Source: Zoroaster sp. YZ-2022
Lineage: Eukaryota > Echinodermata > Asteroidea > Forcipulatida > Zoroasteridae
NCBI GenBank assembly: GCA_029582265.1
Contig: CM055823.1
Location: 13,776,060-13,840,059, forward strand
Direction of reading: 5' to 3'
Length of the DNA: 64,000 nucleotides
The notes under the pieces were generated by a model. That model was not told the origin of the DNA. It made no database searches and worked only from the letters and a program-made list of their open reading frames with translations. Both the position numbers and the translations under genes were made by a program. Of the stretch, positions 23,001 through 32,533 are shown one piece after another (the stretch's first letter is position 1; each line of letters opens with the position of its first letter).

Positions 23001-23641
23001 AAAAATAAAGAGGCAAAATAACCTCTTGGAGCAGTGACATGCTTGAAGTGCATGTTTGCATGGCAGGAGGGACAAGGGACAGTAACACGGCCTGATGCTT
23101 GAAAGTTATCCAACAAGCACTTACGACAAAATAAATGCATGCAGGGAGTCTCAACAGCATTGTCAAGCAATTGATTGCAAAGTTGACATTGTACAGACTC
23201 TGTGTTTGACACTGGCTTAAACCGATGGATCTCATCCTTGGAGACTGTTGGGGATAGAGGGAGACTATTAAAGTGGTCAACATATGCAGGAGATCCTCTG
23301 GGCCGGCCACATGTTGTTAGATGCTTTCTTTTCCTACCAGGCTGAGATTGTTCACAGAATTTTGAACAGACAAAGCAGTTACCTCTTCTACGATGCTCTG
23401 GCCAAACAGGGGCAGTTTTCTTTGTTGGAATATAAAAGAAACAGTAGCAGGAATGGCACATGTGTGGAGGGTGAATGTTGATGTCATCTTCAGAGACATC
23501 AATTGCAAATGTTTTCAGAATTTTGTCAATATAATCACTGCATCGCTTAACACATTTACCCTGTTTCATCTGTTGTGATGTTGTGCATCGCTCTCCACAT
23601 AATCTACATAACCTTTTGAGATTTTCTACGTGCTGGTCCAT
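13772..23641 (-). CDS. RAG1-N-terminus-like RING protein with DDE-type nuclease domain (8 exons, intact)
   Basis: Eight minus-strand exons with GT-AG junctions join in phase to 1153 codons including the stop, with no internal stop. Residues 10-100 have cysteine and histidine pairs (LCRLCGERC, HMCHSC, CFVC) spaced like the RAG1 central zinc region. Residues 152-193 form a C3HC4 RING and 220-237 a zinc finger, in the RAG1 order. A Ser/Thr/Pro linker with a 75-residue tandem duplication follows. The second half has KIGGDKGGG (D673), FGDYEYL (D743) with a following CCLYC, a charged helical segment, and GEHGGESVHASF (E1102), a plausible RNase H-like catalytic triad. The closest precedent I know is the N-RAG-TP family reported from Aplysia. 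The RAG1 catalytic core itself is absent. It may be a mobile-element transposase or a domesticated host gene; bounding terminal repeats were not found. Confidence 0.85.
15136..15312. repeat. Perfect palindrome, 88 bp arms
   Basis: The two arms are exact reverse complements around the single unpaired base at 15224. Each arm starts ATAAGTAAGACTAATT and ends CTCGACGT at the centre. There is no spacer, so the DNA can extrude as a long cruciform, and the intron RNA would form a very long hairpin next to the exon 7 donor. Confidence 0.95.
15323..15506 (-). CDS. RAG1-like gene, exon 7 (residues 991-1052)
   Basis: The acceptor is TTTTACAG and the donor GTAACT at 15322-15317. It encodes a helical stretch without a recognised motif, and ends in phase 1. 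The donor lies about ten bases from a perfect 177 bp palindrome in the next intron. Confidence 0.8.
16369..16527 (-). CDS. RAG1-like gene, exon 6 (residues 938-990)
   Basis: The acceptor is TTTTTTCAG, the donor GTAACT. It contains HRQAYDGKSFCGNHVHKCCK, with clustered C and H residues that could coordinate zinc within the insertion domain. Confidence 0.8.
17101..17436 (-). CDS. RAG1-like gene, exon 5 (residues 826-937)
   Basis: The acceptor is TTGACAG, the donor GTAAAT. VCPPGLHISLGLYLKHF begins the exon and is followed by a long charged helical stretch rich in E, Q and L. It corresponds to the insertion region between the second and third catalytic residues. Confidence 0.82.
17573..17775 (-). 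CDS. RAG1-like gene, exon 4 (residues 758-825)
   Basis: The acceptor is GTATAG, the donor GTGATT, phase 0. It opens with QHCCLYCD, a C-x2-C pair just after the second aspartate. This placement matches the C(2)C motif seen after the second D in several cut-and-paste transposase superfamilies. Confidence 0.82.
17776..20596. other. Long intron of the RAG1-like gene
   Basis: This 2.8 kb intron separates exons 3 and 4. It contains the TTAA-flanked MITE at 19623-19832 and otherwise AT-rich sequence. A short plus-strand ORF at 18935-19234 has no recognisable similarity. Confidence 0.6.
19623..19832. mobile_element. TTAA-flanked MITE, 210 bp
   Basis: TTAA occurs at 19619-19622 and 19833-19836. The ends are diverged inverted repeats, AGGGACAGTATCG against AGGCATTGTCGCG. 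Internal segments (GGGCATGGAATC, CTCATTTATGCAGC, a CATGTGGGGTATTATTTTCAG block) recur at 28026-28165 and 2125-2235. Confidence 0.65.
20597..20919 (-). CDS. RAG1-like gene, exon 3 (residues 650-758)
   Basis: The acceptor is TTTTCAG and the donor GTAATC. It encodes WVKIGGDKGGG with D673, IVICAFEARD, and FMFGDYEYLCRVYGITGASG with D743. These blocks are the most conserved part of a family seen in many marine invertebrate proteins, and I take the aspartates as the first two catalytic residues of an RNase H-like fold. The final glycine codon is completed by exon 4. Confidence 0.85.
21541..22034 (-). CDS. RAG1-like gene, exon 2 (residues 486-650)
   Basis: The acceptor is GTATAG before 22034 and the donor GTAAGA after 21541 (phase 2). 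The product is basic and helical, with IPTKQLLAAKTHLGISWKRIRKLKKWLKG resembling a helix-turn-helix segment that could bind DNA. It lies between the linker and the first catalytic aspartate, where transposases often place a DNA-binding region. Confidence 0.82.
22187..23641 (-). CDS. RAG1-like gene, exon 1 (residues 1-485)
   Basis: The start is the ATG at 23641; an in-frame TGA lies just upstream, so no longer N-terminus is possible. An acceptor-like CCACAG ends at 23663, suggesting an untranslated 5' exon further up. The exon encodes the zinc-binding region, the RING (C152, C155, C167, H169, C172, C175, C190, C193), a C2HC-type finger at 220-237 and the repeated linker. It ends in phase 0 at a GTGAGT donor (22186-22181). 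RAG1's RING has E3 ubiquitin ligase activity; that is only an expectation here. Confidence 0.88.
22275..22724 (-). repeat. In-frame 225 bp tandem duplication in exon 1
   Basis: Two consecutive copies of 225 bp begin TGTGGAGTCAAAGG at 22275 and 22500 and differ by about one base. The repeat adds 75 codons to the Ser/Thr/Pro linker without changing frame. Such near-identity implies a recent event, possibly polymorphic. Confidence 0.9.
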
Positions 23642-23664
23642 TGTTCAATTTCTCAACAATGTCT

Positions 23665-25465
23665 GTGGAGCAAGCACAAACAAAATAAAAGGAAAAATAA
23701 CAAATTAACACTCCTACTACTACTACAAGGGTCAAAATCAGTCAAAATGTTGAAATACTTCTACTAGTGCTCTTAAAAGTCGAACGCTGTCAAACCTGAC
23801 GTGTAGTAAGTACACGTACAGGTCAAAATGAGTCGACCATTTTCGACTGGTAAAAGCATTGTCTGGTATTGTTCAAGGTGTTCAAAAGGATATTAAAAAC
23901 CAGTCAAAAATGCCCCTGTGTGCACATTTGGGTCAACAGTCAAAACAGGCAGTTGACTGGTTTTGACCTCTGTAGCTACTTGCCACTAAAGTGCAGCTAT
24001 AGTAGGATGGTTAAAACAAACAAATCTCTCAAGTTCCTTTATTTTGTTGATGTGTTATAAAAACAACAACTAAATTATTAAACAGTCTAAATTGTTTTGT
24101 ATTACATTTTACACAAATTTAAAAATATGTGTGCTTATTTATTGTGCTTATTTGATTTCATTTATTTCTCTTTGTAAAGCTCTTGTCTTCTGTAAACTTC
24201 TAATCCATGCCAATGACCAACTAGCAATGGCAAACATTTTACATTAATGACACTATTAGCAGACAGAAACTAAATGTAACATTCAAAATAAGTCATGTTA
24301 TGAAGACCAGACCTAATTCAAGTGGGGTATTGCCTCTGTGTATACTTGACAATTAGTAGTTGATATTTTAATTCATTGTTTATCCTAAGAGACCTTCATT
24401 GTACCAGTAATTTTCACTTTATACAATTGTACAATGTACAAGAACTTACAAACTTGCAAATTGAATAAAACATGAAAATCTACACATTTGGTAATTTTCA
24501 ACTATCAGTTAAGACTTACGTGTTAGAAAATTGGTGAGTATAATCCTCCAGCACACTTGAATCATCCATGTTGATTGGTCAATGGCTGAGCTATTAATAA
24601 ACTACATGTATAGAATAGCACGGTAGCAAGTATCGGGTTTGCTGTTATCAGTTTTAAAAATAGCAAATCTACATTCTTTACATGTCTTATTCTTTATTAC
24701 AGATATGTACAGCTTGTGTTTTCAAAACAAAAACAATATAAATAAATTGGTGTACATCCTATTTTTGTTCGACCAAAGCTCCAAAAATATGCTCTCATGT
24801 TTTACCAATTTAAAGCAGAGGGCATCGTATGGAGAGTTTTTGGTGATCTGCATTTGTCAATTGATTATGATTTAGGCCTTATCTTTGCATCTTTGTACAT
24901 ACTCATCTACATGTACATGTACATGTGTATTTGCTTTGTTTATAAATGATCAAGTTTGCTGGAAGATAATGTCACATACATGCTTGTGGAACGACAAGTA
25001 TAACATATCATATAGATTGGTGAAATTCTTGCGTCGGGAGATAAACAATTGATTTAATTTTGCCCTACACCGACGTGTGTATAGCACTGTATGCTCAGTG
25101 CTTTCCGAGTGTCTGTGAAAACATATCATTCTGCCTTGTGGTCATCACAGGAAGCTGAATCACTTTCCATGTTCAACTTTTTAATTTGTACATCAAATTA
25201 TGTACATCATACATGTATATACTGAATGCAGCAAACCCCTCAACACCCAGCCCCAAACCTCTAGTATTTGTTTTTTCAAAACCACTGTTGTACATGTACA
25301 GTGTACCTTACCTTAAAGTCTTTTAAAAGCTCAAAAATTCTAAACTTCATACATTATTATATCTTACGAAATAAAATAAATTTCAAAAATGTATAGTATG
25401 GACTCTTACAGTGTACCCATGTACAGTATTCATTATTACAAGAATGCATACATGATCAAATATTT
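23665..25465. other. Upstream flank of the RAG1-like gene
   Basis: No coding exon can be supported. A GTAAGT donor-like site at about 24519-24524, preceded on the minus strand by a short ATG-started frame, could be an untranslated first exon. Runs of ACATGTAC occur near 24905 and 25295. Confidence 0.4.
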
Positions 25466-26300
25466 TCCATGAGTACGAGTACACCTACATTTCACGAGTA
25501 CACCTACATTTCACGAGTACGAGTACACCTACATTTCACGAGTACGAGTACACCTACATTTCACGAGTACGAGTACACCTACATTTCACGAGTACGAGTA
25601 CACCTACATTCCACGAGTACGAGTACACCTACATTCCACGAGTACGAGTACACCTACATTTCATGAGTACGAGTACACCTACATTCCATGAGTACGAGTA
25701 CACCTACATTTCATGAGTACGAGTACACCTACATTTCATGAGTACGAGTACACCTACATTTCATGAGTACGAGTACACCTACATTTCATGAGTACGAGTA
25801 CACCTACATTTCATGAGTACGAGTACACCTACATTTCATGAGTACGAGTACACCTACATTTCATGAGTACGAGTACACCTACATTTCATGAGTACGAGTA
25901 CACCTACATTTCATGAGTACGAGTACACCTACATTTCATGAGTACGAGTACACCTACATTCCATGAGTACGAGTACACCTACATTCCATGAGTACGAGTA
26001 TACCTACATTTCATGAGTATGAGTACACCTACATTTCATGAGTACGAGTACACCTACATTTCATGAGTACGAGTACACCTACATTTCATGAGTATGAGTA
26101 CACCTACATTTCATGAGTACGAGTACACCTACATTTCATGAGTACGAGTACACCTACATTCCATGAGTACGAGTACACCTACATTCCATGAGTACGAGTA
26201 TACCTACATTTCATGAGTATGAGTACACCTACATTTCATGAGTATGAGTACACCTACATTTCATGAGTATGAGTACACCTACATTTCATGAGTATGAGTA
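25466..26300. repeat. 24 bp minisatellite
   Basis: About 34 tandem copies of a 24 bp unit, CATGAGTACGAGTACACCTACATTT with small variants (CACGAG, ATTCC, GAGTATGAG). Variants occur in blocks, suggesting higher-order duplication. Open frames across it only translate the repeat. Confidence 0.95.
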
Positions 26301-26638
26301 CCAAATAAAATGTACTAAAGACCTTCCACTCAGATCTATACATTACACACATGTACAGTGTACATGTACAGTGTACATGTGCATGTACCTGTGCTGTGGT
26401 TGTAGCTAAAATATAACTTTACATTTTACATCCATTCTTATTGATGTCACAACATGTTTAAAGTGTAGTTTAGTAATATCACACGACCAACACATGAGCT
26501 TTATGGAAAGAATTCAGTTACTCCTCAAAAATGATTGCAAATACTGACAAACATGAGTAATTTACTTGCAAGTTTGAAAACTAACTAGTTTTATGATGAA
26601 TGCAAGGAATTCAACAGTGATACAAATTTAAATCCTAC

Positions 26639-27133
26639 CTTTTGGAAGCTGTTGAATCAGTTGAAACACTCTGCTCTTTTCAATTAATTGTTTGGACTCA
26701 AAGAAATGTAGTGCAGGAGGAAATTGGTCACCATGAACAGCTGCAGCAAACTCCTCTTTCTTTGCAACCATAAGAATCTGATTTACTTTTAACTCCTTAG
26801 CATTGAGTTTAAGAGTACCACCAGTTCTTTGGGCAGATTCTTCTTGTAGGAATGATTTCCTATTATTAAGGTATGTCTGAAGAATAAAAAAATAACATGT
26901 ATGTGCAGACTGTTTATCTGTGGTTTTCATCTTAATATTGAAAGGAGTTAATTGACTAAACATATTGTTTTAATTAAAGTTCTTGTTCAATACCAATATG
27001 TTACACTTTTATGTTAAAATTACGTATATGAAGGGTAGAAGAGGAGATAAGTTACCTCAAAAGATTCTTGTGATGTATATGTGAACACTACCACCAGGCA
27101 GAAAGCTGCTAACATCCACTTTGTAACAGACAT
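26639..27133 (-). CDS. ADGF/ADA2-type adenosine deaminase, first two coding exons
   Basis: Exon 1 (27056-27133) encodes MSVTKWMLAAFCLVVVF, a signal peptide, and ends at a GTAACT donor. Exon 2 (26639-26876, acceptor TTCAG, donor GTAGG) encodes about 80 residues ending FPPALHFFESKQLIEKSRVFQLIQQLPK, with the next glycine split by the intron. This is the N-terminal (A_deaminase_N) block of secreted adenosine deaminase growth factors, where PKG leads into the metal-binding HxH. Those enzymes deaminate extracellular adenosine. The following catalytic exons would be expected at lower coordinates but were not found in this window, so either they lie off the left edge with the RAG1-like gene inside an intron, or this is a truncated copy. 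Confidence 0.72.
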
Positions 27134-28025
27134 TACTGAACACAGCTTTGTACACATGTACAAGAACCTACATGTAGGCGAGTTGATCTGTAGAAATACA
27201 TGTAAGTAAACTCTTTAATTTAAAGCTATAAAGTTTGGATGTTAAGCTGGAGCCTAGGGGTCCCATGTTAAATAATTACAGTAATGACAAATAACGAACA
27301 GGAACCCTGCTAAATGCAACATTACAATAATACAAGTGTGACACTGCAACAACATCCATTAGCTAGAACAATGGTTTTTTTGCACTCTGCTGAGGTCAAC
27401 CATATTAAACATAATGTTGTATCTTGTTGCAAGTTTTTACTGTGACTGTAATGGTTTTTCCATTACCAGACCAATGATTGTATACCAACTTTATCCCAAA
27501 AGCTTTCAGATAATAATTTGTTAATTTGATAACTGGTAATTATCAAAATAGTAGGCTCTTTTGAAGTTTTTCTAGTGTCTCTGGACATGTACACGTATGC
27601 ATCCAGTAATAAGGGAATAAAAGTTTGTTGTAGAATGTACAGGTACATATTGATCATTTGACTTCTTTACACTTTCCGTGACCTGTGTAAATGTGTTTGT
27701 ACATTTCATACTAAACATAACATCAAGAATTTTTTTTTAATTTTCAGATGAATAAGATTTGAGATGCAATGTTAGTGCCTTATTAAAAATAAATCAAATT
27801 AATAATGTTTCTGCTGATATCTCAATATACACGTACATGTACATGTACATACATGTATATCAGATTTGATGGTTTCTTGTCATAGACCAACTGGTGTGCA
27901 TTTTGTGCCCAGCGCAGTTTGACCTTTGGGGCTATTTTGTAAACAATGTGACGTCATATACATGTACACATGGTATAAACTGTGTATGATTGCTGCTATT
28001 TGGGCTGAATAAACACATTGAACTT
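27134..28025. other. Upstream flank of the ADGF exons
   Basis: AT-rich with no supported gene. It contains ACATGTAC palindromic runs near 27830-27860 and a TGACGTCA-like site near 27950. A promoter for the ADGF exons would lie here, but no specific element can be defended. Confidence 0.4.
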
Positions 28026-28165
28026 GTTAAAGGGCCAATATTGTCACCATCAACAGGGCATGGAATCAGAGTGCAAATTTTTGATTAACTCAGTTACTGA
28101 AAAAAATACCCCACATGATAAGGTCATGCTGCATAAATGAACCAGTGATTCAGTCACTGTGTTCA
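28026..28165. repeat. Interspersed repeat (AGGGACA-type family) copy
   Basis: TTAA followed by AGGGCCAATATTGTCACC, then CAACAGGGCATGGAATC, CCACATGATAAGG and GCTGCATAAATGA. These blocks match 19623-19832 (inverted) and 2125-2235. The far terminus is not clear. Confidence 0.6.
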
Positions 28166-28399
28166 ATAGGGAAGGAAATTAAACAACTACACAGTATACA
28201 TACATGTACTTTTCTTGTGTGATGAGTATGAAACACTATTTTCTGTTTCAGTTCCGTTTTATTTTGTGAAGAGAAGTAACTACCATTAAAACATCTACAC
28301 TGTAAAGAGTTTACATGTAGTTACACTATGTACATTGTAGAGTACATGTACATGTACATGTGTATGTAAAGAGAAAAATCACATTACATTTACAAACAC

Positions 28400-28566
28400 T
28401 GTATAAACAGTTCATTATTCAGTACGTGTACATTACTTCCTGTTATTCAGTACGTGTACATTACTTCCTGTTATTCAGTAGTGTACATTATTTCCTGTTA
28501 TCAGTATGTGTACATTATTTCCTATTCTTTACAAGATACTACAGTATCTTGTAAAGAACAGGAAAT
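28400..28566. repeat. Direct repeats ending in a 50 bp palindrome
   Basis: Units of about 28 bp with TTCAGTACGTGTACATTA and CTTCCTGTTA are repeated three to four times from 28415. The last unit runs into an almost perfect 50 bp palindrome at 28517-28566 (centre ATACTACAGTAT). Confidence 0.8.
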
Positions 28567-28932
28567 AAATTAAATTAAATAATACAATTACACTTACTCA
28601 TCATATAAAATAATGTATGTCAAATATGAAAAAGTTATTTTACAAGTTTACTCGCGTATACATGTAGGTGCAGATTGATCATTGATCTTTGAAGAATAAA
28701 TTATTGGGTAATTCTATATTAGAGTATTCTAATTTTATTACTTACAGTAGTTTACAAATTTTCCAGGAGCTGAGAAGAGTTTTCAAGCAGGAAAAAAAAT
28801 AAAATAAAAATCCCCTTGCCAACACCTGTCATGTACAAAAAAGGCTATGTTTTATGCCTTAATAATATAAATGAATTAAAAGGATCAAATCAATCAAAAT
28901 ATTTGACTAATGGTATTGTTTTATTGCATCAC

Positions 28933-29084
28933 AATTATTATACATGATTCCTTGGCTATAATTATTCAAAAATAAATTTTAAGTATGGAGGTTGCAACTC
29001 TGCTGAAAAAGGTACAGAGTTGCAACCTCCATACTTAAAATTTATTTTTGAATAATTATAGCCAAGGACTCATGTATAATAATT
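28933..29084. repeat. Near-perfect hairpin, 70 bp arms
   Basis: Arms at 28933-29002 and 29015-29084 are reverse complements with about one mismatch, around a 12-base loop CTGAAAAAGGTA. Each arm contains GGAGGTTGCAACTCTG near the loop. No target duplication was seen. Confidence 0.92.
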
Positions 29085-29274
29085 ACAAATGACGTTAGTC
29101 TTGTTAAATCCATGTTTACATTGATGGCTACACGTACATGTACTTCAAACTAGTGCACCAGATATTAAAATATGCAGAGCTTTCACTGGGAAAAGGGGCG
29201 ACGTGAGTAATTTCAATCAGCTAATACCAGCCTACATTGTATATGAAGTAATACAAAAATAACTACATATGTAA

Positions 29275-29440
29275 AGGTGTTCGAGTGTGCATCAATGTGA
29301 TGACGTCATCACCTAAAGTTGTTAAAAGACATGAATTACTGCAGGAAATATGAGTTATCATAATATATAATTAAAATGACACACATGAATAATGTGCTAC
29401 TGAAGACAATTAACTTCGGGTTCAGTCACATGACTGAATT
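29275..29440. repeat. Interspersed repeat, copy 1 (GGTGTTCGAGTG type)
   Basis: Shares GTGTTCGAGTG, CATCACCTAAAGTTGTTAAAAG, a CATAATATATAATTAAAAT block and a TTCAGTCA segment with 53029-53190 in the same order. Boundaries are approximate. Similar ATGACGTCATCA-containing stretches recur near 29575 and 32620. Confidence 0.7.
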
Positions 29441-30206
29441 TATACTTCACACAGAAGTAATACATTGGATTTTTTTATCATCGTACTAAATGTGATGAAA
29501 TTCTGTCCGATAATTTCTGAGATATGAAAATATTCCCTTTTAAATAATGCTGCTAGGGAGCACTCTGATCTGCGATGACGTCATCAAACATATTTTTTAA
29601 CGATAAGATACATGTACATGACTATAGTCACTTTATTCACCATCCTTATCACATTGGCTGCAGACTACATGTAATAGTGCTGCAGAATATTTGTTTCTGT
29701 TGAACTTCCGTTTTCAACCGGAAAAAAGGTCAAAACTGGGTCATGTCTGTGTACGAAATGTCACATAATTCAAGGTCTCTACTAGGCCTGGGCGAATAGT
29801 GAAATTTACTATTCAATTAATCGCGTGGCAACATTTCACGAATAATCGACTATTCGCGAATAGTTAGTAAAATTTGGTAAAATATAAGTACGAAAACATG
29901 TGCTTTGATTTCTGGCCTACATGTATTTGTAAGTTTCAGACAATAGACAAATACATACATTGAGTTCTTGAATTCCTGTTGTTGTTTCCTCTTTATTTCT
30001 TGCAAAATTGTACTAGAAATAATAGAATTTGTAAGTGAAAATCCAATGGTCGTTATGTTTAAGTATGTTATTGCTTTGGCAGCATGGGAAACTTCCAGCA
30101 CAATGGTAATTCATGCGCATGGTTATGTTCATCCCATATCCACAGAAGGAAGTCCCCCTAAACGTAATAAAATAACACGATTGAGTTGTATTTAAGTGGT
30201 CGTTAA

Positions 30207-30852
30207 CCCTCCTACTTCTGGTGCCTTTTTCATACAAGTTGGCCCACCATTTGAAACCATTCGCTTTTGTGGTTTTGAATGGTGAAATAACTGTGTACAC
30301 AGTATTGATTCCCAAGTGGATTGGAATGGTACATGTAGGTCAGCTAATACAAAACCTTGTTTGGATACTTCTAAGTGGTGAATTAATGGACCCTCTATGC
30401 CAGTGACATTAATGGTTTTAAATGACAGGTCTGCTATACCCTAAAGACCCTAGTGCCATTTTTAAGTGGTAGATCAATTACTTGTACACTGGCCACCATG
30501 TGTTAAAACTCCATAGGGTGCTGAGATGATGGATAGTCCACTTTATCTACATAATGCAGGTTTTGTTTTTCGGCTAGATGTGAAACCACACCAAGGTGTA
30601 ATGTATCCACCATTTAAAACCATTTGAATGATAAGCCACTGTGAAGTACATTCACCATTTGAATCCATTCGGCTATGGAAACACACCAAGGTGTAGTGTA
30701 ACAACCATTCAAAACCATTTGAATGGATATGAATGGTAGTTAAGCTTGCTACCAACACTGTTCAAATGGTATCACCAGGTGTGTACAAAACCAATGGGCA
30801 TTTTGGTAAGTGGAAATTTTGAATGGTTTCAAATGGTCAAACAGTAGGAGGG
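30207..30852. mobile_element. TTAA-flanked MITE nested in the hAT element
   Basis: TTAA at 30203-30206 and 30853-30856 flanks inverted ends CCCTCCTACT and AGTAGGAGGG. A CCC start with TTAA fits piggyBac-like or Kolobok-like elements. The interior is a dense set of short words such as TTTGAATGG and CCATTTGAAACC in both orientations. A related end (TTAACCCTCCTA) occurs alone at about 16640. Confidence 0.82.
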
Positions 30853-31933
30853 TTAAAAGTAATGCCAGTTATTTCAAATCGATCTGCCCTACAGTTGAAA
30901 CAAAAAAATAACCAGTGTAAGTGGTGTTTATGCTCATGTACATTGTAGGGGCCACTGTTTAGACATTATTCGTTCACAAAAATTACAAAGCTTTCACGGT
31001 GTGCCCCGCACTATGCTTAAAAAGCTTTCGAATCACGTGGTGCCTATACCCCTGAACTGATTTTGTACTATTTACAATGTATTTTTTTTTAGTTGCATGC
31101 ATTGAGTTGCACACTGTGTGTGCATGGGCACAAGGTTGTAATTCAGGATCCCAGTATCACGTGCCCATTTCCGCAGCGTTGTGATTGGATAGATTTGCAT
31201 AGTTTCTATTTTATTATTTTTCTCATTGGCTGTTTGAATATAAATATGTTCATTCATTATGTTGCACATTCATGACTCTTGGGGGTCGATGTTTCAGTAT
31301 GGTTTCACCGGTGCCCGTCTTTGGAAAAGAAGCACCTTTCTACTGGGTCTGGGAAAGAGAATCAGTGAATCGCTGTTTGGCGCCTGCATTCATGTTATGT
31401 TGTTAAACATGCTGACATGTAAATAGAGCGTGTTCAGTGGAGAGTGTACACGAAAGTTAGATTATAACTAATTATTATTCCCTGGACCACTCTTTTCACT
31501 ACGAACAATAAAGGTACTCAAAGAATAGAGTGTATCGTGGGAAAAAATGTGCTCGGCAATTTTGGCAGCGTATCGACCAAAAATATTTGCGTATCGGGTC
31601 GATACGCTAGTTTGTATGTGGGGAGAACCCTCTGTTGCATTTTCCAAGGCAAAATACTGATTGAATTCACAAGTACTAATCACCTAGAAGTAGGAAGCCA
31701 GCATTTGTTTTTAACTTTACCTTATAATTTATAATTCCCATAACCAGTAGATACATGTAGGTATTTCTTCTAAACAAGTTGGCCAAGGCAAAGTGATTTA
31801 TTCTTCTTCATACACAAAACATATTATATTTACTCTAAAGCATTTTAAACATCGGTCAACCCACGAACTGAACAATGGCAAGACCATTACATATTACGCG
31901 GCATGCCTTTGATGTTATCAGCCTTCAGCATGT

Positions 31934-32277
31934 AACAGTCGCTGCAGTCGCAGCCAGCCATGTCGGCTTCCTCAAAGACATTACCCACGAGTACTATTCG
32001 CGAATACTACAACGCGTACCACTACCAGCAGTGCCTAGACAAAACGGTTCAATTGGCAGTGTTACTCGCGAATAATAGTCACGAATAGTTAGCAAACAGT
32101 TCCCGACCGCAAGTTATGCAGTGCAACAGGCAATACATTATTGCAGGTAACAGTCGCTGCAGTCACACCCAGCCTACCAGCCATGTCAGCTTCCTCAAAG
32201 GCATTACTCGCGAATACTACAAAGTGTACCACTACCAGCAGTGCCTAGACAAAACGGTGCAATTGGCAGTGTTCACG
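31934..32277. repeat. Internal duplication in the hAT subterminal region
   Basis: A block of about 130 bp with GTAACAGTCGCTGCAGTC, CCATGTC, CTTCCTCAAAG and ACCACTACCAGCAGTGCC occurs at 31934-32065 and again at 32148-32277. Both copies are followed by ATTCGCGAAT palindromes. Confidence 0.85.
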
Positions 32278-32533
32278 AATAGTAGTCGCGAATAGTAGTC
32301 GCGAATAGTAGTCGCGAATAGTTCACAACCGGGAAGTTATGCAGTGCAAAGGCAATACATTATTACTCACAATTAATCGTGAATGGTCATTATTCGCGAA
32401 TAGTTGCAGGTATTTACGCCAGCGCGATTAATCGAATACGTGTAGGTCAAAATCCGCGAATACAAGTACAATTAGCAACAACTATTCGCGAATATTCGAA
32501 TAATCGAACTATTCGCCCAGGCCTAGTCTCTAC

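Larger units (their letters stand above)
29783..32525. mobile_element. Non-autonomous hAT element, 2.7 kb
   Basis: Ends are inverted repeats TAGGCCTGGGCGAATAGT, and the element is bounded by an exact 8 bp duplication GTCTCTAC (29775-29782 and 32526-32533). Eight-base duplications and G/C-rich termini starting TAG or CAG are typical of hAT transposons. Subterminal regions are full of ATTCGCGAAT palindromes, likely transposase-binding sites. No transposase ORF is present, so it would need one supplied in trans. It contains a nested TTAA MITE (30207-30852) and an internal duplication (31934-32277). Confidence 0.88.

Noticed and set aside
13772..23641. A full RAG1 or ProtoRAG gene with a RAG2 partner
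   Set aside because: Only the N-terminal region resembles RAG1; the catalytic half has different conserved blocks, and no kelch-repeat RAG2-like sequence is in the window.
24519..24569. Minus-strand ATG frame of about 16 codons ending in a GTAAGT donor
   Set aside because: Joining it to the next acceptor meets a stop at once, so it cannot extend the RAG1-like protein; at most an untranslated exon with a small upstream ORF.
25469..25666. Open frame with repeated STSTPTFHEYEYT
   Set aside because: It is the 24 bp minisatellite, whose length is a multiple of three.
25466..26300. CRISPR-like array
   Set aside because: Units are contiguous without unique spacers and the genome is eukaryotic.
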